Source of the DNA: Bacteroidales bacterium
GTDB taxonomy: Bacteria; Bacteroidota; Bacteroidia; Bacteroidales; Muribaculaceae
Assembly: GCA_019420545.1 (NCBI GenBank)
Contig: JAHZGZ010000124.1
Span: 13,768-26,020 of the forward strand
Direction: 5' to 3'
Length of the DNA stretch: 12,253 nt
The translations under genes and the position numbers were made by a program. How positions within the stretch are numbered: position 1 is the first letter of the stretch; every line of letters starts with the position of its first letter. The notes under the pieces are model-generated. The model saw only the letters and a program-made list of their open reading frames with translations, did not search any database and had not been told where the DNA came from. Positions 1-6,309 of this stretch are shown here, in pieces.

Positions 1-602
1 GTGGCGACAACTCGCTGTATGTAAATCTCTTTATCCCCTCGCGGCTCGACTGGCATGAGAAAGGCGTGAAAGTTACCCAGTCGACTGCTTTCCCCGCATC
101 GGACAACGTATCCTTCGCCATGGAATGCGACGCTCCTGTGGAGTTTGCGCTCAATCTCCGTTATCCTGCATGGAGCGGCAAGCCTGTGGTAACGGTAAAC
201 GGTCGTAAGGTGTCCGTCAAGTCGCATCCCGGCGAAGATATGCAGATAAAACGCCGATGGACGTCGGGCGATCTTGTCGAGGTGACATATCCCATGTCGT
301 TGAAGGTCGAGGCTATGCCTTCAGATCCGAGGGTAGGTGTGATGAAGTACGGCCCCGTAGTGTTGGCCGGACGCCTCGGCACCGAAGGTATGCTGCCTCC
401 GGCCCCCGCCAGCGATCCCGCGAAGTACAATGACTATTACACCTACGATTATCACATTCCCGAACGTCTTGCCGGAGGTATCGATGCATCTATGTTGACT
501 CAAGAGGCTCCTCTTCGTTGGACAACCGCCGACGGCATCACAGTAGAGCCGCTCTACGACGTGCACCGCGAGCGCTACGTAATCTATTGGAATATCAAGT
601 AA
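1..602 (+). CDS. GH127/DUF1680 family glycosidase (beta-L-arabinofuranosidase-like), C-terminal part only
   Basis: The reading frame is open from base 3 to the TAA at 600-602, giving 199 residues; the start lies outside the window. The visible part carries phrases typical of the C-terminal beta-sandwich of GH127 (old DUF1680) proteins: LYVNLFIPS, LRYPAWS, VTVNG, a VEVTYPM strand and YGPVVLAG. Known family members remove beta-L-arabinofuranosyl or related residues from plant glycans, and many Bacteroidetes homologues are exported enzymes in glycan-utilisation loci. The catalytic residues sit in the upstream (alpha/alpha)6 barrel, so neither activity nor the signal peptide can be judged here. 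The next gene is convergent, so this is the last gene of its transcript. The family call is fairly firm; the exact sugar specificity is unknown. Confidence 0.8.
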   Translation, partial: GDNSLYVNLFIPSRLDWHEKGVKVTQSTAFPASDNVSFAMECDAPVEFALNLRYPAWSGKPVVTVNGRKVSVKSHPGEDMQIKRRWTSGDLVEVTYPMSLKVEAMPSDPRVGVMKYGPVVLAGRLGTEGMLPPAPASDPAKYNDYYTYDYHIPERLAGGIDASMLTQEAPLRWTTADGITVEPLYDVHRERYVIYWNIK

Positions 603-607
603 TCCCC

Positions 608-650
608 CTGCATCTATCGGTATACCGCGAAACATGGTATCGGGATGCAG
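608..650. terminator. Stem-loop just after the GH127 stop codon, possible terminator
   Basis: The arms CTGCATC (608-614) and GATGCAG (644-650) are perfect complements. An imperfect inner stem (GGTATACC against GGTATC) closes over a short loop. It begins six bases after the GH127 stop. There is no clear T run after it on either strand, so it could be a weak terminator or simply a transcript-end stabilising hairpin. Confidence 0.4.
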
Positions 651-655
651 TAAAT

Positions 656-773
656 CCTGACTGGGAGAGCGGAGCTTTAGGCCGCCGCGATCTTTTAGCC
701 GACATTATGGTCTCGTTTTGAGGCACTGCACAGGCTTGTCGCAGCGGGCTAAAGCGCCGCCCTCCCGGGCAGG
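656..773. repeat. Long imperfect inverted repeat between convergent genes
   Basis: Bases 656-690 and the reverse complement of 739-773 match at 29 of 35 positions without gaps; the spacer is 48 nt (691-738). The shared core includes GGGAG, GCGG, GCTTTAG and GCGA. It would fold into a long hairpin in RNA from either strand. It lies between the ends of the GH127 gene and nfnB, so it may act as a two-way terminator. It may also be the remnant of a small palindromic element. No coding sequence is visible in 603-805. Confidence 0.6.
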
Positions 774-805
774 GTTGATGCACCTTTAGATGAAAATGGG
801 GCCGG

Positions 806-2263
806 TCAGCGCGAGAGGGATTCGTGCATGCTGAGGGCGGCACGGCGTCCGTCGCCCATGGCGAGGATCACGGTAGCGCCGCCGCGCACTATGTCGCCGC
901 CGGCGTATAGGTCGGGTAGTGTCGACTGCATCGTCTCCTCGTTGACCACAATTGTGCCGCGACGCGATACTTCAAGATCGCTGATTGCGTTGGGAATGAG
1001 AGGGTTGGGCGATACGCCGACGCTTACTATTACGAGGTCGACCGGAATTTCCTCGATCGCCCCCTCGACGGGTACGGGCGAGCGGCGTCCCGAGGCGTCG
1101 GGCGCACCAAGCTCCATCTTCTGCACCCGCATGCGGTTTACGCGCCCCTTTTCGTCGGCAAGATACTTTATAGGATTGTGGAGAGTGAGGAAAGTGACAC
1201 CTTCCTGTTTGGCATGTTTCACCTCCTCGACGCGTGCCGGCATCTCCTCCTCGCTGCGGCGGTAAACTATCATTGCCGTCTCGGCGCCCATGCGACGGGC
1301 GGTGCGCACGGCGTCCATCGCCGTATTGCCGCCGCCGATCACGGCCACACGGTTGCCGCGGAGCACCGGAGTATCGTACCCTTCGCGGCCCGCGCCCATC
1401 AGATTGATGCGCGTCAGATACTCGTTGCACGACATCACGCCGATATAGTTTTCGCCGGGAATGCCCATGAAGCGCGGCAGACCGGCTCCGGAGGCCACGA
1501 AAATACCTTTGAATCCCATGTCGTGGAGGTCGTCGTAGCTGAATGTCTTGCCCACGACGGCGTCTTTCACGAAGCGTACGCCCAGAGCCTCAAGGCCCTT
1601 GATCTCCACATCGACCACCGCGTTGGGCAGGCGGAACTCGGGAATGCCGTACTTCAGCACGCCGCCTATTTCGTGGAGCGCCTCGAATACGGTGATCTCA
1701 TAGCCGCGCTTGGCCATGTCGCCGGCAAACGAGAGTCCGGCGGGACCCGAGCCTACTACGGCAACCTGTATGCCGTTGCTCTCGGGGCGCGCTACAGCTG
1801 TGGCTTCGCCAGACGTGCGGTCGAAGTCGGCGGCAAAACGCTCCAGATAGCCGATAGCCACAGGCTCTTTCTTCATCTTGTGGTATATGCAGCGGCTTTC
1901 ACACTGCTTCTCCTGCGGGCACACGCGGCCGCAGACGGCGGGTAGGGCGGAGGTCTCTTTCAGCACCATGGCGGCCTGCCGGAACTCTCCGCGCTCGATA
2001 TTCTTGATAAATCCGGGAATGTTGATGCTCACAGGGCAGCCGGTGACGCACTGCGGATCGGGACAGTCCATGCAGCGTGTGGCCTCAAGCACGGCGGCTT
2101 CGGCCGAAAGGCCTTGATTGACCTCTTCGTTGCAGGTAACACGGTAGGCCGGGTCAAGTTCCGGCATACTTACGCGCGGTATTGAGGTGCGCTCCTTGGC
2201 CGAGTGGCTTTTGCGAAGTTCCTCGCGCCATTCAGCGTCGCGAGGCGATATTGTAGCTGACAT
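806..2263 (-). CDS. nfnB: NfnB: NADH-dependent ferredoxin:NADP+ oxidoreductase, large (GltD-like) subunit
   Basis: This is the NADPH-side subunit of the electron-bifurcating NfnAB complex, a cytoplasmic flavo-iron-sulphur enzyme that couples NADH and reduced ferredoxin to NADP+ reduction. From ATG at 2263 it has 485 residues. An N-terminal iron-sulphur domain holds C64-C67-C72-C76 and C111-C115-C121-C125. Then come a first dinucleotide motif GSGPAG (171-176), a second GGGNTA (310-315) and a C-terminal FAD motif YAGGD (453-457). An upstream TTG at 2269 would add only two residues, so I prefer the ATG. nfnA ends 15 nt upstream, so the two are co-transcribed. By sequence alone it could be called glutamate synthase small subunit (gltD). 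No gltB large subunit is present, and the adjacent NfnA-type partner argues for Nfn. Confidence 0.88.
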   Translation of the reverse strand: MSATISPRDAEWREELRKSHSAKERTSIPRVSMPELDPAYRVTCNEEVNQGLSAEAAVLEATRCMDCPDPQCVTGCPVSINIPGFIKNIERGEFRQAAMVLKETSALPAVCGRVCPQEKQCESRCIYHKMKKEPVAIGYLERFAADFDRTSGEATAVARPESNGIQVAVVGSGPAGLSFAGDMAKRGYEITVFEALHEIGGVLKYGIPEFRLPNAVVDVEIKGLEALGVRFVKDAVVGKTFSYDDLHDMGFKGIFVASGAGLPRFMGIPGENYIGVMSCNEYLTRINLMGAGREGYDTPVLRGNRVAVIGGGNTAMDAVRTARRMGAETAMIVYRRSEEEMPARVEEVKHAKQEGVTFLTLHNPIKYLADEKGRVNRMRVQKMELGAPDASGRRSPVPVEGAIEEIPVDLVIVSVGVSPNPLIPNAISDLEVSRRGTIVVNEETMQSTLPDLYAGGDIVRGGATVILAMGDGRRAALSMHESLSR

Positions 2264-2278
2264 AATCAATCAATAAGG

Positions 2279-3061
2279 TTAGTTATATGAGCGCAGACGC
2301 ATCATCATTTCATCGAAATCGACTTTGTGGGCGTCGAACTCCGGCCCGTCGGTGCATACGAAGCGGGTCTTGCCGTCGACCGTTACGCGACACGCGCCGC
2401 ACATGCCGGTGCCGTCCACCATGATGGTGTTGAGCGAGCACAGTGTGGGCACGTCGTATTTTTTCGTGAGCAGCGCCACGAATGTCATCATTACGGCCGG
2501 ACCGATGGTCACTACGAGATCTACTTTCTCTCGGTTAATTACCTCCTCCACGCCGTTGGTCACGAGGCCCTGCTTGCCGTAGCTGCCGTCGTCGGTCATT
2601 ACGATCACCTCGTCGGAGTGCTCGGCAACCTGCTTTTCAAGAATGATGAGATCCTTGGTGCGCGCGGCCAGTACGGTGATCACACGGTTACCGGCGGCTT
2701 TCATCGCCTTGATGATGGGGAGCAGGGGTGCCACGCCCACTCCGCCGCCACAGCATACTACTGTGCCGACCTTCTCGATATGGGTGGCCTGTCCCAGAGG
2801 GCCTACAACGTCGGTAAGATACTCGCCCGGATTAAGGGCGCAGATCTTCTTTGTCGACTCGCCGATGGCCTGCACTACCAGGGTGATGGTGCCCCGGTCG
2901 GTGTCGGCGTCGGCTATGGTAAGGGGGATGCGCTCGCCGTGATCGCCGCAGCGCACTATCACGAAGTGTCCCGGGCGGCGCGACATGGCTATCGAGGGGG
3001 CCTCGACCACCAGCTTAACCACCTTCTCGGAGAAGTGTTCCTTCTCAAGAATTTTGTTCAT
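2279..3061 (-). CDS. nfnA: NfnA: NADH-dependent ferredoxin:NADP+ oxidoreductase, small (PyrK-like) subunit
   Basis: This is the NADH-side subunit of NfnAB, 260 residues, and resembles ferredoxin-NADP reductase and dihydroorotate dehydrogenase electron-transfer subunits. The FAD-binding motif RIPLTI lies at 44-49 and the nucleotide-binding glycine stretch GGGVGVAPL at 105-113. The C-terminal [2Fe-2S] site reads D216-x4-C221-x2-C224-x11-C236. Characterised NfnA proteins use one Asp and three Cys, whereas PyrK uses four Cys; the pattern here fits NfnA, and no pyrD lies next to it. It is the first gene of the nfnA-nfnB operon. A Bacteroidetes-type promoter lies about 165 nt upstream on the minus strand. 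The start ATG (3059-3061) fits the family N-terminus. The generic label would be sulfide/dihydroorotate dehydrogenase-like FAD/NAD-binding protein. Confidence 0.88.
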   Translation of the reverse strand: MNKILEKEHFSEKVVKLVVEAPSIAMSRRPGHFVIVRCGDHGERIPLTIADADTDRGTITLVVQAIGESTKKICALNPGEYLTDVVGPLGQATHIEKVGTVVCCGGGVGVAPLLPIIKAMKAAGNRVITVLAARTKDLIILEKQVAEHSDEVIVMTDDGSYGKQGLVTNGVEEVINREKVDLVVTIGPAVMMTFVALLTKKYDVPTLCSLNTIMVDGTGMCGACRVTVDGKTRFVCTDGPEFDAHKVDFDEMMMRLRSYN

Positions 3062-3143
3062 ACGTCAAGTTGTATATATAGATGTGAATATGATTGTCGG
3101 TTGATGCTTTTTTGCAAAATGGTTTGCCAATATACATTAACTG

Positions 3144-3151
3144 CAAATATA
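3144..3151 (-). promoter_or_regulatory. Possible second -7 box for nfnAB
   Basis: On the minus strand these bases read TATATTTG, a perfect match to the Bacteroidetes -7 box TAnnTTTG, 82 nt before the nfnA start. I do not find a good TTG box at the expected distance upstream, so it is weaker than the site at 3227-3257. Confidence 0.35.
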
Positions 3152-3182
3152 ATGATATTCGCAGAAAATCGAAAGCGAATGT

Positions 3183-3197
3183 CGGGCTATTAGCCCG
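3183..3197. promoter_or_regulatory. Perfect 7-bp-arm dyad in the nfnAB leader
   Basis: CGGGCTA and TAGCCCG flank a single central T. The dyad lies just downstream of the expected start point of the main nfnAB promoter and upstream of the second -7 box. It could be an operator or a leader hairpin. It has no following T run in the minus-strand direction, so it is not a standard terminator. Confidence 0.4.
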
Positions 3198-3226
3198 GTT
3201 CGCGGTTGCTTGCGACTAGATTGAGG

Positions 3227-3257
3227 CAAATATAGGATAAATTTTACGTAACACAAA
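3227..3257 (-). promoter_or_regulatory. Promoter of nfnA-nfnB
   Basis: The minus strand reads TTTG (3257-3254), 19 nt spacer, TATATTTG (3234-3227). This matches the Bacteroidetes consensus in both boxes and in spacing. Transcription would start near 3220, leaving a leader of about 160 nt that contains the dyad at 3183-3197. Confidence 0.65.
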
Positions 3258-3361
3258 CCCTCTTTCTTTGGAATATTTGTGGCAATATTCGGCATTATTC
3301 GCCGAAAAATAGAAAAAAGTCATGAGAAATGCCGGAATTGTGGAATTTTAGTGACGGATAT

Positions 3362-3393
3362 TTTGATTTTGTTGGTGAATATGTCTATATTTG
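3362..3393 (+). promoter_or_regulatory. Upstream promoter of the secreted repeat protein gene
   Basis: TTTG at 3362-3365 is followed after 20 nt by TATATTTG at 3386-3393, fitting the Bacteroidetes consensus. Transcription would begin near 3400, giving a leader of about 130 nt. Confidence 0.5.
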
Positions 3394-3446
3394 CGGCAAA
3401 TAGTAATGTCGGTATCCTTTTTGACTGACAATAGGATGACAGATTA

Positions 3447-3474
3447 TTGTAGATCCGAGCATATTGTAAATTTG
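3447..3474 (+). promoter_or_regulatory. Proximal promoter of the secreted repeat protein gene
   Basis: TTG at 3447-3449 is followed after 17 nt by TAAATTTG at 3467-3474, again the Bacteroidetes pattern with slightly short spacing. Transcription would begin near 3481, about 50 nt before the ATG. Either or both of the two plus-strand sites could be used. Confidence 0.5.
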
Positions 3475-3529
3475 AACGGGATGTCGCATATATATTGAAC
3501 CAATTATTACCTAACTTATCCTTTCTTTA

Positions 3530-5716
3530 ATGAAAAAGTTTTACCAGTTGATCGTCGCCTCTTTGCTTCTGACAGTGACGGCGACAGCCGCAGCTCAGGA
3601 GAGCCCGATTCTTACTCTGCCTGAAGGTGGTACTACGAAGCTGTATCAGCGCGCAGGCGGCGCGTATTATGCCATACTCGGCAACCAGTTCGGAAATATA
3701 GAATACAGCTATCTCCCCTCTGAGATCGTGGAGTATGACAACGGGGATGTGTACGTAAAGGACTTCTTCTCCCAATACGATTATTCCTACTATGGCGATC
3801 ATCCCTACATCAAGGGGCATAAGGATGGCTCGACCATCACTTTCGAGATGCCTCAGTTGATGTCGGTACGTACCTACACCGGGTCGACACAGAAATTCTA
3901 TGTCTCCATGGTAGAATATTCTGCGCTGAAACGGACATTCCTCCCTGTTTCCGGCGATAAGAACAAGTATGTGATCAATGTCAATGCCGACGGCACCCTC
4001 GAGGCGCCACTGGTTAATGAGGGATATTTTTTCCCCGGCAAAATTGACGATAACAATGAGTGGGTATATGAAGGTGAGGTGTTCTGCAAATGGACTCCGA
4101 TGACTGATACCGAGGTCTCTGTTCCCGAAGGACTCCAGTGCACCAGCATGTCGTTGCTTGATGTCAATGGATTCGGACGCTATTTGAATGTCGGCTTCGA
4201 CAATAACGACGTCTACGTCAAGGGCGTTTTCGACATGGCTCCCGAGGCATGGATAAAGGGCACCCGCGACGGCAACAAGATCTCGTTCGGTTCAGGCCAG
4301 TATATGGGATTTTCTCCTTCCGGAAAGTTCTTTTCATACTTTACCGGCGCTCAGTTCGAGACGGAATATGATTCGGAGACGAAAGAGGATGTCCGTGTGC
4401 TGAAGTTCCGCGACGCTATTACCTTTGATTATGACGAAGCTGCCGGGAAGCTGACCGCTCCTGAAGGCTGGCTGATGGTGTACAACAAGAATCCGGATCA
4501 TATCGATTACATGGAGTATATAGAGGCTCCCGTAATCGAGAATATCCCGGAGAATATCTCCAAACAAGTGTCTGATCCCTGGAATCTCGACCGTCATCTC
4601 CCCACTTCCGCCACCGATCTGGAGTATATATCATTCTGTATATCGGCTCTGAATACCGACGGTAAGCTTCTTGACCCCAACAAACTGTATTACCGCATAT
4701 TTTACAACGGACAGCCCTATACCTTCCTCCCCGGTCAGTATACCTATCCCGGTCTTGACGGGCCTACTCAGTTCATCCCATTCAATTTCGAAAACGGCGG
4801 ATCGTTCTCGTTAATGGATGCCCTGCGTCTGATCTATGTCTATGAGAATAAAATCAAAATAGAAACCGTTGGCGTTCAGCTTTACTATATAGAGGGGGAA
4901 CCCAATGAGGAGAACATTGTAACTCGTTCAAAACTGGTTACATATCCGGAGACTGCCGCTAACACTACGCCTAAGGATCCGTGGGAAGTATCGCATTATG
5001 TGCCTGAGAAGCCGTGGGATCCCAGTGAAAGCGTTTCGTTCAATGTGGAGGCTGTCAATACCGACGGCGAGGCCCTTGATGAGTCGAAGCTTTACTATCG
5101 TCTGTTCTTCAACGGCGAGCCATATACCTTCCCCGCCCAATCTGGCATCAACGAGGAGATGACGTTTGTTCCTGTCAACTTTACCGATCAGTACAACATC
5201 GCGTTTACTATAACCGGAACAAAGCGCACTGCCAACATCTATGGCCAGGTGCCGAGTGATGCGGTTGTGGGCGTTCAGCTCTACTATATCGAGGGTGAAC
5301 CCAAGGAGGAGAATATCGTATCGCGCTCCGAAATGGTTACATATCCTGAGGCTGCCCCCAACACTACTCCAAAGGATCCGTGGGGAGTATCGCATTATGT
5401 ACCGGAGAAGCCGTGGGATCCCAGTGAAAGCGTTTCATTTAATGTCGAGGCTGTCAATACCGACGGCGAGTCTCTTGATGAGTCGAAGCTCTATTATCGT
5501 CTGTTCTTCAACGGAGAACCCTACACCTTCCCCGCCATGGCGAATGTCAACGAGGAGATGTCGTTTGTGCCTGTCAACTTTACCGACCAGTACAACATCG
5601 CGTTTACTGTAACCGGAACAAAACGCACTGCCAACATCTATACCGAAGGACCGCGGCCGTTGTTGGCGTTCAGCTCTATTATATCGAAGGTGAGGCTACT
5701 GAAGCCAATATTGTAG
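3530..5716 (+). CDS. Large secreted repeat protein of unknown function; frame broken near its 3' end
   Basis: The ATG at 3530 begins a clear signal peptide (MKKFYQLIVASLLLTVTATA, cleavage near residue 22), so the protein is exported. Residues ~35-345 hold two related lobes, each with a DVYVK strand, an IKG turn and a DG-x-x-I-x-F strand (near 73-106 and 227-254). Three tandem modules of about 133 residues follow, starting at D349, D483 and D616. Each has DPW, NTDG, KLYYR, PYTF, a VP/IP-x-N-F strand and VGVQLYYIEGE. I recall such modules from uncharacterised Prevotella and Muribaculaceae surface proteins; no function is known to me. After about residue 707 the frame departs from the repeat pattern and ends at 5716 with an unrelated 20-residue tail. 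The original frame resumes at 5653 and runs to 5901, which would give about 790 residues. Confidence 0.75.
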   Translation: MKKFYQLIVASLLLTVTATAAAQESPILTLPEGGTTKLYQRAGGAYYAILGNQFGNIEYSYLPSEIVEYDNGDVYVKDFFSQYDYSYYGDHPYIKGHKDGSTITFEMPQLMSVRTYTGSTQKFYVSMVEYSALKRTFLPVSGDKNKYVINVNADGTLEAPLVNEGYFFPGKIDDNNEWVYEGEVFCKWTPMTDTEVSVPEGLQCTSMSLLDVNGFGRYLNVGFDNNDVYVKGVFDMAPEAWIKGTRDGNKISFGSGQYMGFSPSGKFFSYFTGAQFETEYDSETKEDVRVLKFRDAITFDYDEAAGKLTAPEGWLMVYNKNPDHIDYMEYIEAPVIENIPENISKQVSDPWNLDRHLPTSATDLEYISFCISALNTDGKLLDPNKLYYRIFYNGQPYTFLPGQYTYPGLDGPTQFIPFNFENGGSFSLMDALRLIYVYENKIKIETVGVQLYYIEGEPNEENIVTRSKLVTYPETAANTTPKDPWEVSHYVPEKPWDPSESVSFNVEAVNTDGEALDESKLYYRLFFNGEPYTFPAQSGINEEMTFVPVNFTDQYNIAFTITGTKRTANIYGQVPSDAVVGVQLYYIEGEPKEENIVSRSEMVTYPEAAPNTTPKDPWGVSHYVPEKPWDPSESVSFNVEAVNTDGESLDESKLYYRLFFNGEPYTFPAMANVNEEMSFVPVNFTDQYNIAFTVTGTKRTANIYTEGPRPLLAFSSIISKVRLLKPIL

Positions 5717-5764
5717 CTCAGTCGGCGCTTATCGCAGAAGGAACTTCGTCGATTGAGGGTGCTG
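4976..5764 (+). repeat. Tandem coding repeat, two near-identical ~399-nt units
   Basis: Unit A (4976-5374) and unit B (from 5375 to about 5764) encode modules two and three of the secreted repeat protein. Over the first 89 residues they differ at only eight positions, and the DNA is nearly identical over long stretches. Module one (from about 4574) is a much more diverged copy. This points to a recent internal duplication. Confidence 0.75.
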
Positions 5765-5901
5765 TCGTGCTCAAGACCATCGAAAGCACTGTATATTACA
5801 ACCTTGCCGGTTGTCGGGTCGCTGAGCCTGCCGACGGAGTATATATCAAGGTCGTGAAGTACAGCGACGGCACTGTCGAGACCACGAAGGTCAAGAAGTA
5901 A
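5653..5901 (+). pseudogene. Out-of-frame C-terminal end of the secreted repeat protein
   Basis: Read from GCG at 5653 this gives 82 codons to TAA at 5899-5901. It starts AAVVGVQLYYIEGE, which is exactly the expected end of the third module (compare AVVGVQLYYIEGE in module two). It then continues through a linker to a tail with YYNLAGCRV, DGVYIKV and a lysine-rich end. Such tails are common on exported Bacteroidetes proteins and resemble C-terminal sorting or anchoring domains of the type IX system. It has no start of its own and belongs to the gene at 3530. One lost base at about 5651-5652 (or two extra bases) explains the break. It may be a true mutation or a sequencing error. Confidence 0.75.
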
Positions 5902-5964
5902 AGCATCCGCTGAAGAAAGTCAGCACGATTTCCACTGCCGGATAATCCGGCCAGCATGAATAAC

Positions 5965-6006
5965 GAAGTCCTCCGCCGTTCAATTCGGTCGGGGGACTTC
6001 TCGTTT
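5965..6006 (+). terminator. Rho-independent-like terminator of the repeat protein gene
   Basis: GAAGTCC-T-CCG-CCG (5965-5978) pairs with CGG-T-CGG-GGGACTTC (5986-6000) through one bulge and one wobble pair, with a 7-nt loop. The stem is followed by TCGTTT. It lies 63 nt after the stop at 5901. This supports 5901, not 5716, as the original gene end. Confidence 0.7.
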
Positions 6007-6007
6007 A

Positions 6008-6169
6008 AGAAACTGTTTAAAATTTATATTGCTTTGCTTTTGAGGCTCTTGTCGGTGTATTTTGCCCGCTCTTCAGTCACGTAGCTACTGCTACGCTCTT
6101 TCATCGCAATCAAAAATACACTCGACAATATCACTCAAAATCTGTATGATATAAATTTACACAGTTCCT
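6008..6169. repeat. ~162-nt imperfect palindromic element (MITE/REP-like)
   Basis: The ends are inverted repeats: AGAAACTGTTTAAAATTTATAT at the left matches the complement of the right end (6149-6169) with two mismatches and one gap. Moving inwards, TTTTGAG, TTGTCG and GTGTATTTT on the left match their complements on the right. The centre is a perfect hairpin, CGTAGC-TACT-GCTACG. It contains no open frame of useful length. I take it for a non-autonomous, dispersed palindromic repeat, but copy number cannot be seen from one window. Confidence 0.6.
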
Positions 6170-6225
6170 AATGACGTATGGTGAAACTTTGAAGTAAACA
6201 TAGCGAAACAAGTTGGTAAAATCTG

Positions 6226-6257
6226 TTTGGGAAATTGGCGGATAGTTTGTAAATTTG
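6226..6257 (+). promoter_or_regulatory. Promoter of the glycosyltransferase-like gene
   Basis: TTTG at 6226-6229 is followed after 20 nt by TAAATTTG at 6250-6257, a full match to the Bacteroidetes consensus. Transcription would begin near 6264, about 46 nt before the GTG start at 6310. The rest of 5902-6309 holds only the terminator and the palindromic element. Confidence 0.65.
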
Positions 6258-6309
6258 CGATAGTGTAGCGGATGTCGTTGCACCCGATCAAGTAGATATA
6301 ATATAACCG

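Larger units (their letters stand above)
3062..3529. other. Divergent intergenic control region
   Basis: This 468-nt AT-rich stretch separates nfnA (minus) from the large secreted repeat protein (plus). I see no convincing coding sequence in it. It holds promoter-like sites for both strands, a dyad at 3183-3197 and another at 3271-3290 (GAATATT, six bases, AATATTC). The second dyad lies behind both promoters and is suitably placed for a regulator acting on either gene. Confidence 0.6.

Noticed and set aside
1215..1222. TGTTTCAC, half of a parS site
   Set aside because: The second half (GTGAAACA) is missing and the site is inside nfnB. CACACGTGTG at about 9611-9620 also lacks the needed flanks.
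1178..1945. Long plus-strand open frame opposite nfnB (also 2327-3193 opposite nfnA)
   Set aside because: Both are antisense to strongly recognisable genes; their products are rich in His, Ala and Arg without any family motif, as expected of shadows of GC-rich coding DNA.
806..2263. Annotation as glutamate synthase small subunit (gltD)
   Set aside because: No gltB lies nearby and the partner gene carries the NfnA iron-sulphur pattern, so NfnB is the better name.
5642..5660. Programmed ribosomal frameshift in the repeat protein
   Set aside because: No slippery heptamer or nearby downstream pseudoknot-like structure is evident; a plain one-base indel fits better.
6008..6169. CRISPR repeat or small-RNA gene at the palindromic element
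   Set aside because: There is a single palindrome with no regularly spaced copies, and no nearby cas gene or clear promoter reading into it.
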